A stretch of 64,000 nt of DNA from positions 124,001-188,000 of the forward strand of contig NZ_JAJAQI010000001.1 in the NCBI RefSeq assembly GCF_020523605.1, written 5' to 3'. The notes beneath the pieces are model-generated. The model worked only from the letters and a program-made list of their open reading frames with translations, was not told the DNA's origin and searched no databases. This DNA comes from Roseicella aerolata (lineage in GTDB: Bacteria > Pseudomonadota > Alphaproteobacteria > Acetobacterales > Acetobacteraceae). Positions within the stretch are counted from its first letter, which is position 1. Every line of letters starts with the position of its first letter. Below, one piece after another: positions 20,969 to 28,970 of this stretch. Made by a program: the position numbers and the translations under genes.

Positions 20969-21682
20969 ATGCTGGCCCGCCCCACCACGCCCGCTGCCCG
21001 GCTGATCCCGGCGATCGACACCGGCGACCCCGCCCGGGCCAAGGTGCTGGCGACCGCGCTCGCGCCCCATTGCGGCGCGCTGAAGCTGGGGCTGGAACTG
21101 TTCATGGCGGACGGGCCGCATGCGGTGCGGGCCATGGCGGCGGTGGCGCCGGTCTTCCTCGACCTCAAGCTGCACGACATCCCGAACACGGTCGCGGGCG
21201 CCGTGCGTTCCCTGCTGCCGCTGAAGCCGGCCATGCTGACCCTGCACGGCGCGGGCGGCGGGGCGATGATCGGGGCGGCGCGGGAGGCGGCGGAGAAGGC
21301 CGGCGCGGCGCGGCCGGTGCTGCTGGCGGTCACGGTCCTGACCAGCATCGATGCCGCGGCGCTGGCCGCGACCGGCGTGGCCGGCGGGCCGGTGCAGCAG
21401 GTGCTGCGCCTCGCGCGCCTCGCGCTCGATGCCGGGGCGGATGGCCTGGTCTGCTCCCCGCAGGAGGTGGCGCGGATCCGCGATGCCTTCGGGGAGCGGC
21501 CGCTGCTGGTGGTGCCGGGCATCCGCCCGGCCGGCAGCGCGGCGGGCGACCAGGCACGGACGGCGACACCGGCCGAGGCCGTCGCGGCCGGGGCGGACTG
21601 GATCGTGGTGGGGCGCCCCGTCACTGGGGCCGCCGACCCGGCGGCGGCCGCGCAGGCCATCGCCGAGAGCCTACCGGCGTGA
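20969..21682 (+). CDS. pyrF: orotidine 5'-phosphate decarboxylase
   Basis: A 237-residue TIM-barrel enzyme, the last step of UMP synthesis. The catalytic Asp-Lys array is in [13 protein letters not shown] (about residues 66-78). The phosphate-binding end of the barrel shows VVPGIRPAG and [12 protein letters not shown]. It begins five bases after the lapA stop. Its stop overlaps the trpF GTG (GTGA), so pyrimidine and tryptophan genes are translationally coupled here. Confidence 0.96.
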   Translation: MLARPTTPAARLIPAIDTGDPARAKVLATALAPHCGALKLGLELFMADGPHAVRAMAAVAPVFLDLKLHDIPNTVAGAVRSLLPLKPAMLTLHGAGGGAMIGAAREAAEKAGAARPVLLAVTVLTSIDAAALAATGVAGGPVQQVLRLARLALDAGADGLVCSPQEVARIRDAFGERPLLVVPGIRPAGSAAGDQARTATPAEAVAAGADWIVVGRPVTGAADPAAAAQAIAESLPA

Positions 21683-22332
21683 CTCTCGTCAAGATCTGCG
21701 GGGTGAAGGATGCGGCGGGCTTCGATGCCGCCGTCGCGGCCGGGGCCGACCTCATCGGCTTCGTCTTCTACCCGCCCTCGCCGCGGGCGGTGACGGCGGC
21801 GGCGGCGGCGGAGCTTTCCGGCCGCGCGCCGAGGGGGGGAGAGGGCGGGCCGCTGCGGGTCGGGCTGTTCGTGGACCCCGAGGATGCGCTGCTGGAGGCG
21901 GTGCTGGCCGCCCTGCCGCTCGACCTCATCCAGCTCCATGGCGAGGAGAAGCCGGCCCGCGCCGCCGGGATCCGGGCCCGCTTCGGCATCCCGGTGATGA
22001 AGGCGCTGGGGATTGCGGAGCCGGCCGACCTGGGGCTGCTGGCGGAGTATGCCCCCGCCGTGGACCGCTTCCTGCTGGATGCCAAGCCGCCGCCGGGCGC
22101 CAGCCTGCCGGGCGGCAATGCCGCCGCCTTCGACTGGCGGCTGGTGGCGGGCCGGCCGATCCCGCGCCCCTGGCTCCTGGCCGGCGGGCTGACGCCCGAC
22201 AATGTCGCCGAGGCGCTGCGCCACACCGGCGCGCCGGGGGTGGACGTGTCCTCCGGCGTCGAGAAGGCGCGGGGGGTGAAGGACCCGGCGCGGATCGCCG
22301 CCTTCGTCGCGGCGGCGCGCGGCGCGGGCTGA
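21679..22332 (+). CDS. trpF: phosphoribosylanthranilate isomerase
   Basis: A 217-residue TIM-barrel enzyme that performs the Amadori rearrangement of N-(5-phosphoribosyl)anthranilate in tryptophan synthesis. It starts at a GTG overlapping the pyrF stop, giving [11 protein letters not shown], whose Cys is the general base. [16 protein letters not shown] contains the catalytic Asp. [15 protein letters not shown] and [16 protein letters not shown] form the phosphate site. In many alphaproteobacteria trpB follows directly; here two unrelated genes intervene. Confidence 0.96.
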   Translation: MTLVKICGVKDAAGFDAAVAAGADLIGFVFYPPSPRAVTAAAAAELSGRAPRGGEGGPLRVGLFVDPEDALLEAVLAALPLDLIQLHGEEKPARAAGIRARFGIPVMKALGIAEPADLGLLAEYAPAVDRFLLDAKPPPGASLPGGNAAAFDWRLVAGRPIPRPWLLAGGLTPDNVAEALRHTGAPGVDVSSGVEKARGVKDPARIAAFVAAARGAG

Positions 22333-22492
22333 GGGCGGCACCCCGCTGCCGCGAGACGGGCGCGGTCGTCGCTCTCTCCTCCCATCCACGGCCCCGCGCG
22401 GGTCCGGGCCCCTGACCTTGGCTGCCGCGCCTCCCATCTGACCAACTGGCACCCCCGGCGGCCGGGGGCGCGGCCAGGGAAGGAGACAGGGC

Positions 22493-22888
22493 ATGGAGAT
22501 CAGGCGCGCGGGCTCCCAGCCCTCCGGCAAGGGGCCGGCGGAATGGTTCACCGGCACGGTCCGCATCGACCCGCTGTTCAGCCCACCCGGTCCTGCGCGG
22601 GTCGCCGGCGCCAGCGTCACCTTCGAGCCCGGCGCCCGCACGGCCTGGCACACGCATCCGCTCGGCCAGACCCTGCTGGTCACGAGCGGCTGCGGCTGGG
22701 TCCAGCGCGAGGGCGGTCCGGTCGAGGAGATCCGCCCGGGCGACGTGGTCTGGTTCGCGCCGGGCGAGAAGCACTGGCACGGGGCCGCGCCCGGCACCGC
22801 GATGACCCATATCGCCATCCAGGAAAGGCTCGACGGCAAGGCGGTGGACTGGATGGAGCCGGTGAGCGAGGCGCAGTACCGGGCGTGA
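22493..22888 (+). CDS. small cupin, homologous to Mn-dependent hydroxynitrile lyases (GtHNL-like)
   Basis: A 131-residue single-domain cupin. From memory it has the same length and closely similar sequence to the manganese-dependent (R)-selective hydroxynitrile lyase of Granulicella tundricola and its Acidobacterium homologue. The predicted metal ligands align at the same numbers: His53, His55 and Gln59 in WHTHPLGQ, and His94 in GEKHWHG. Pocket residues Ala40, Val42, His96 and Gln110 are also present. It may catalyse reversible cyanohydrin cleavage, but its natural substrate is unknown and it could act as another cupin enzyme. It lies inside the trpF-trpB interval with its own ATG after a GGAAGGAG-like site. 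Confidence 0.82.
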   Translation: MEIRRAGSQPSGKGPAEWFTGTVRIDPLFSPPGPARVAGASVTFEPGARTAWHTHPLGQTLLVTSGCGWVQREGGPVEEIRPGDVVWFAPGEKHWHGAAPGTAMTHIAIQERLDGKAVDWMEPVSEAQYRA

Positions 22889-22939
22889 CCGGGCCCGGCA
22901 CCGCGGCGGGCCGGGGGCCGTGGCCCCGCGCCCGCCGCG

Positions 22940-24136
22940 TCAGGCCCGCACCAGACCCCCGCCGCCCCGGTCCATCAGCTGGGCCGCGATCATGTCCCGC
23001 ACCAGCGGCAGCCTTGCGCCCAGCCCCAGCACGGCCTCCCGCGCCAGCCGCGCCGGCAGCCGGTCATCCGTGAACAGCCCGACCACCGCATTCGTCGCCG
23101 TGTAGAGCGGCCAGGTGGCGCGGCGGTGCTTCGCCTCGTAGCGGGCCAGCACCCCGGGCGCGGCGATGTCGCCGCCCCGCGCCTGCGCCGCCCGGATCTC
23201 CGCGGCCAGGGTATTGGCGCCGCGCAGGCCGAGGTTGAAGCCATGCGCCGTGACCGGATGCATCCCCACCGCGGCATCGCCCATCAGGGCGAAGCGCTCC
23301 GCCACGAAGCGCGCGGCATAGGTGGCGACCAGCGGGTAGACATGCCGCGTGCCGGACGGCTGCATGGCGCCGAGGCGCCGGCCATAGCGGCGGGTGACCT
23401 CCGCGCCGAATTCCGCCTCCTCCAGCCGCATCAGCCGGGCGATCTCCCGCTCCGGCAGGGTCAGGACGGCGGAGGAGCAATGGCCGTTCAGCGGCAGCAT
23501 GGCGATGGTCTGGCCCTGGCCGAACCATTCGGTCGCGACCTGCCGGTGCGGTGCCTGATGCACCATGCGGCAGACCAGCATGGCCTTGCCGAAATCCCGC
23601 ATCGCCGCCGGGATGCCCATGCGCCGGCGCAGTTCCGAGAAGCGGGTATCGGCGGCCACGACCAGCCGCGCCGCCACCGACCCGCCGCCCGCGAGGCCGA
23701 GCCGCGCGCCCTCCGGGCCGGTCTCCACGGCGGTCACGGCCGTGCCGGCCATCAGCGTGATCCCGGGCCGGGGCATGGCGGCCTCGAACAGGGCGCGGCG
23801 GATCAGGTGGTTGGGCACCAGCCAGCCGAGTTGCGCCTCCCGCCGCCCCGCCGTGTCGAAGCGGAGCGCCTGGCGCGGCGCGGGGCCGTTCAGCACCACC
23901 GCCTCCCGCAGCGGCGCGACCTCCGCGGCGGGGATGCGGTCCCAGGCGCCGAGCCGCCGCAGCAGCGTGACGGAGAGATGGGTGAGGGCGATCTCCCGCC
24001 CGTCGAAGGCGGGTTCGGCGAGCGCCGCCTCGGGCTGGCGCTCCAGCAGGGCGATGCTCAGGCCGCTGCCGGCGAGGGACAGGGCGAAGCCGAGCCCGGC
24101 CGGTCCGGCGCCCACCACCACGACATCGAATTGCAT
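22940..24136 (-). CDS. UbiH/UbiF/UbiM-family FAD-dependent hydroxylase
   Basis: A 398-residue flavoprotein monooxygenase of the ubiquinone-hydroxylase family. The N-terminal dinucleotide motif is VVVVGAGPAGLGFALSL. The second FAD motif, FALMGDAAVGMHP, runs into the family signature HPVTAHGFNLGLRG near residue 285. Such enzymes hydroxylate the ring during coenzyme Q synthesis; which carbon is attacked cannot be read from sequence. UbiM-type enzymes are a plausible subgroup. It is encoded against the trp genes, between the cupin and trpB. Confidence 0.87.
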   Translation of the reverse strand: MQFDVVVVGAGPAGLGFALSLAGSGLSIALLERQPEAALAEPAFDGREIALTHLSVTLLRRLGAWDRIPAAEVAPLREAVVLNGPAPRQALRFDTAGRREAQLGWLVPNHLIRRALFEAAMPRPGITLMAGTAVTAVETGPEGARLGLAGGGSVAARLVVAADTRFSELRRRMGIPAAMRDFGKAMLVCRMVHQAPHRQVATEWFGQGQTIAMLPLNGHCSSAVLTLPEREIARLMRLEEAEFGAEVTRRYGRRLGAMQPSGTRHVYPLVATYAARFVAERFALMGDAAVGMHPVTAHGFNLGLRGANTLAAEIRAAQARGGDIAAPGVLARYEAKHRRATWPLYTATNAVVGLFTDDRLPARLAREAVLGLGARLPLVRDMIAAQLMDRGGGGLVRA

Positions 24137-24274
24137 GACCTCTGGCCTCTTCCCCCTGGGGTGCCGCCACCGGCGACTCCGTGCGGCGCCACGGAAAGGG
24201 GCCGCGCCGTGCCGCCTACCCGGCCCCGGCCCGGCGCGCTATGAGGACGCGCAAATCCGCGGGGAAATCAGGTC

Positions 24275-25512
<1,238 letters not shown>

Positions 25513-25516
<4 letters not shown>

Positions 25517-26331
25517 GCCGGATTGCGCAACGCTTCGCCGATCTGAAGCGGGAAGGGCGCGGCGCGCTCGTCACCTATCTCCAGGCCTATGACCCGGATC
25601 CGGCGACGTCGCTGGCCCTGCTGCGCGGCCTGCCGGGGGCCGGCGCCGATGTCATCGAGGTCGGCGTGCCCTTCACCGACCCGATGGCCGATGGCCCCTC
25701 CATCCAGAAGGCGGCGATCCGGGCGCTGAAGGCCGGGGCGACGCTGTCCCGCGTGCTGGCCATGGTGCGCGACTTCCGCAAGGGGAACGACACCACCCCC
25801 ATCGTGCTGATGGGCTACTACAACCCTATCCTCGCCTACGGCATCGAGCGCTTCTGCACCGATGCGTCCTGCTCCGGCGTCGATGGCCTGATCATCGTCG
25901 ATGTCCCGCCGGAGGAGGCGGATGAGGTGGAGCCGCATGCCCGGGCGCAGGGTCTCGACCTGATCCGGCTGGTGGCGCCGACAACGGATGAGGCGCGGCT
26001 GCCGCGCGTGCTCGCCGCCACCTCGGGCTTCGTCTACTACGTCTCCATCGCCGGCATCACCGGCACCCGCAGCGCCAGCAGCGCCAGCCTGGAAGCGGCG
26101 GTCCCCCGCATCCGCCGGCACACCGACCTGCCGGTCTGCATCGGCTTCGGCATCCGCACGCCGCAGCAGGCCGCCGAGGCGGCGCGGCTGGCCGATGGCG
26201 CGGTGGTCGGGACGGCGCTGGTGGACACGCTGGCCGCCAGCCTGGACGAGGACGGCCAGGCGCGGCCGGAGACGGTGCGGCAGGTGCTGGACCAGGTGCG
26301 CGGGCTGGCGGAGGCGATCCGGGCGGGCTGA
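25513..26331 (+). CDS. trpA: tryptophan synthase alpha subunit
   Basis: A 272-residue TIM-barrel subunit that cleaves indole-3-glycerol phosphate and channels indole to TrpB. Catalytic Glu and Asp lie in [16 protein letters not shown] (about residues 45-60) and [28 protein letters not shown] and [12 protein letters not shown] complete the family pattern. The GTG start overlaps the trpB stop (GTGA). accD follows 84 bases downstream. Confidence 0.97.
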
Positions 26332-26415
26332 GGCGGCGCGGGCCCGGTCGCGGACGGAACCCTTGCGCCCCGGGCCCCGCCGCGACTACTCCCCCGCCGT
26401 TGCCATGAGGACCCG

Positions 26416-27360
26416 ATGAACTGGATCAGCGAATGGGCGCTGCCGAAGATCAAGACGCTCTTCGGCGCGCCGCGCGAGGTGCCGGACAACCTCTGGCACA
26501 AATGCTCCGCCTGCGAGCAGATGGTGTTCCACCGCGACCTGGAGCGGAACCTGCATGTCTGCCCGCATTGCGGCCATCACATGCGGATCGGCGCCCGCCA
26601 GCGGCTGGACTACACGCTGGATGAGGGCTGGCAGCGGATCGAACTGCCCAAGGCCCCGGCCGACCCCCTTCGCTTCCGCGACCAGCGCCGCTACGGCGAC
26701 CGGCTGCGGGAGGCCCAGGCCAAGGCCGGCCAGGAGGACGCCGTGGTGGTGGCGCATGGCGCCATCGAGGGGATCCGGGTGGTCGCCGCCGCCTTCGAGT
26801 TCAGCTTCATGGGCGGCTCCATGGGCGCCGGGGTCGGGGAGGCGATCGTCACCGCCGCCCGCCTCGCCGTGCTGCAGGACAGCCCGCTGATCGTCTTCAC
26901 CGCCTCGGGCGGGGCGCGCATGCAGGAAGGCGCCATCAGCCTGATGCAGATGCCGCGCACCGTCATCGCCACGCGGATGGTGAAGGAGGCGGGGCTGCCC
27001 TTCATCGTGGTGCTGTCCGACCCGACCACCGGTGGCGTCACCGCCAGCTTCGCCATGCTGGGCGACATCCAGATCGCCGAGCCCGGCGCCATGATCGGCT
27101 TCGCCGGCGCCCGCGTGATCGAGCAGACGGTGCGGGAAAAGCTGCCGGACGGCTTCCAGCGGGCGGAATACCTGCTGGAGCACGGCATCCTCGACATGGT
27201 GGTGAAGCGCGGCGAGATGCGCGCGACGCTGGCCCGCCTGATCGGCCTGCTGCGGATGCCGGAGCGCCTGCCCGACATGCCGGCCGAGCCCGAGCCGATG
27301 ACCGCCCTGCCCGCGCCCGCTGCCCCCGCCGAGCCGGAAAGCGCCGGTCCCGGCGCGTGA
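26416..27360 (+). CDS. accD: acetyl-CoA carboxylase carboxyltransferase subunit beta
   Basis: A 314-residue beta subunit of the acetyl-CoA carboxylase carboxyltransferase; it pairs with AccA (not in the window) to make malonyl-CoA. The N-terminal zinc ribbon has Cys30, Cys33, Cys49 and Cys52 (CSAC and CPHC pairs). The crotonase-like core shows GGSMGAGVGEAIV and SGGARMQEGAISLMQM. The C-terminal ~30 residues are a Pro/Ala-rich tail. The stop overlaps a GTG that opens the folC reading frame. Confidence 0.97.
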   Translation: MNWISEWALPKIKTLFGAPREVPDNLWHKCSACEQMVFHRDLERNLHVCPHCGHHMRIGARQRLDYTLDEGWQRIELPKAPADPLRFRDQRRYGDRLREAQAKAGQEDAVVVAHGAIEGIRVVAAAFEFSFMGGSMGAGVGEAIVTAARLAVLQDSPLIVFTASGGARMQEGAISLMQMPRTVIATRMVKEAGLPFIVVLSDPTTGGVTASFAMLGDIQIAEPGAMIGFAGARVIEQTVREKLPDGFQRAEYLLEHGILDMVVKRGEMRATLARLIGLLRMPERLPDMPAEPEPMTALPAPAAPAEPESAGPGA

Positions 27361-28817
27361 CAGCCTCCGGTCGCGGAGGGCCGGAGGCCCTGAGCGTGGA
27401 TCGGCCGCATCCTGCGACGGCGTCCGATCGCGGAGGGCCGGAGGCCCGGAGCGTGAATCGGCCGCGTCCTGCGACAGCGTCCGATCGCGGAGGACCCAGC
27501 CCGGCGCAGGTGCCGGGCCGGAGCGCGGACCGGCCATCCCTCCCGGCGAGCCGCAGCGAGGCCATCATCGACCGCCTGCACGCGCTCCATCCGAAGCTGA
27601 TCGATCTCAGCCTCGGGCGGATGGAGCGGCTGCTGGCGGCGCTCGGCCACCCCGAACGCGCCCTGCCGCCGGTCATCCATGTGGCAGGCACCAACGGCAA
27701 GGGCAGCACCTGCGCCTTCCTGCGCGCGATCGCGGAAGCCGCGGGGCAGCGGGTGCATGTCTATACCTCCCCCCACCTGGTCCGCTTCCACGAGCGCATC
27801 CGCCTGGCCGGGGAACTGGTGGGGGAGGAGGCGCTGACCGCCGCGCTGGAGGAGGTGGAGGCGGTGAATGCCGGCGCCCCCATCACCGTCTTCGAGGTGA
27901 TCACCGCCACCGCCCTGCTGCTCTTCAGCCGCGTGCCGGCCGGGTTGCTGGTGCTGGAGGTCGGTCTCGGCGGCCGGTTCGACGCGACCAATGTCATCGA
28001 GCGGCCGGCGGCGACCGCCATCACCTCGATCTCCATGGACCATATGGAGTTCCTGGGCGACACGCTGGAGAAGATCGCCTTCGAGAAGGCGGGCATCCTG
28101 AAGCCCGGCATGCCCTGCGCGACCGGCGTGCAGGACCCGCGCGCGCTCGGCGTCATCGCCGCCCGCGCCGCGGCGGTCGGCGCGCCGCTGCTGGCGCGCG
28201 GACGGGACTGGCGGATGGCGGAGCAGCCGGGCGGGCTGCGCTATGAGGACGCGGCCGGCGGCATCGACCTGCCGCCGCCCGGGCTGCTCGGCCCGCACCA
28301 GGCGGACAATGCCGGCATCGCCATCGCCGCGCTGCGCGCCTGGAATCCGCCCTGGCTCACCGCGGCGGCGATCGCCGCGGGCGTGGCCGCGGCCGAGTGG
28401 CCGGCGCGGCTGCAGCGGCTGCGCGGCGCGCTGGCGGCCACCCTGCCGCCGGACTGGGAACTCTGGCTGGATGGCGGCCACAATGCCGGCGGCGGCGCCG
28501 CGCTGGCGGAGCAACTGGCACGCTGGCAGGATCGGCCGCTGCACCTCGTCGTCGGGATGAAGGGCGGCAAGGCGGTCGGGGAATTCCTCCGCCCGCTGCT
28601 GCGGCACGCGACCACGCTCTGGGCCGTGGCGGAGCCGGGCCAGCACCTGGCGACGCCGGTCGAGCGCATCATCGAGGCAAGCGGCTTCCTGGCGCGGCCC
28701 GGCCCGAGCGTGGCCGAGGCCCTGGCGGCGCTGCCGCGCGGCGGGGCACCGGCGCGGGTGCTGGTTTGCGGCAGCCTCTACCTGGCGGGTGAGGTGCTCA
28801 AGATGGATGCGCCGTAA
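27357..28817 (+). CDS. folC: bifunctional folylpolyglutamate / dihydrofolate synthase
   Basis: An open frame of 486 codons with a FolC core from about residue 66 (SRSEAIIDRLHALHPKLIDL). FolC adds glutamates to folates and can make dihydrofolate from dihydropteroate. The P-loop is VAGTNGKGSTCAFL. LEVGLGGRFDATNV and LDGGHNAGGGA are the Mur-ligase-like ATP and glutamate sites. GTG 27357 overlaps the accD stop. The first ~65 residues are low-complexity and come from the palindromic repeats, so translation may really begin at a later GTG such as 27510. The FolC identity does not depend on this. Confidence 0.93.
   Translation: MTASGRGGPEALSVDRPHPATASDRGGPEARSVNRPRPATASDRGGPSPAQVPGRSADRPSLPASRSEAIIDRLHALHPKLIDLSLGRMERLLAALGHPERALPPVIHVAGTNGKGSTCAFLRAIAEAAGQRVHVYTSPHLVRFHERIRLAGELVGEEALTAALEEVEAVNAGAPITVFEVITATALLLFSRVPAGLLVLEVGLGGRFDATNVIERPAATAITSISMDHMEFLGDTLEKIAFEKAGILKPGMPCATGVQDPRALGVIAARAAAVGAPLLARGRDWRMAEQPGGLRYEDAAGGIDLPPPGLLGPHQADNAGIAIAALRAWNPPWLTAAAIAAGVAAAEWPARLQRLRGALAATLPPDWELWLDGGHNAGGGAALAEQLARWQDRPLHLVVGMKGGKAVGEFLRPLLRHATTLWAVAEPGQHLATPVERIIEASGFLARPGPSVAEALAALPRGGAPARVLVCGSLYLAGEVLKMDAP
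27369..27500 (+). repeat. 2.3 tandem copies of a palindromic repeat in the 5' region of folC
   Basis: Copies start at 27369 (GGTCGCGG), 27426 and 27483 (both GATCGCGG), exactly 57 bases apart, so the frame is kept. Each full copy has GATCGCGGAGG, a central inverted repeat GGGCC-GGA-GGCCC, and the trailing arm GAGCGTGAATCGGCC. The third copy is truncated. Related units lie at 38122, 54877, 55951 and 57587. Confidence 0.85.
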
Positions 28818-28834
28818 CGGAATACCTCATTCCG
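28818..28834 (+). terminator. small hairpin directly after folC
   Basis: CGGAAT (28818-28823) pairs with ATTCCG (28829-28834) around a five-base loop, starting at the base after the folC stop. The stem is short and lacks a T tract, so terminator function is doubtful. The following ~130 bases to the RTX gene are AT-richer than average and probably hold its promoter. Confidence 0.3.
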
Positions 28835-28970
28835 CGCGAATGAGAAGGTGGATCTGCCCTCGCTGCGCGATCGCTGGATGACCACGACTATTACGCGATT
28901 GTGAACAGAGATATTGCGCAACCGCGTCATTCCGGATACCAGCGGACATTCCCTGGGTGGAAGCTGGACG

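Noticed and set aside
20215-22839. 874-codon minus-strand frame across lapA, pyrF, trpF and the cupin
   Set aside because: Antisense shadow of four recognisable genes.
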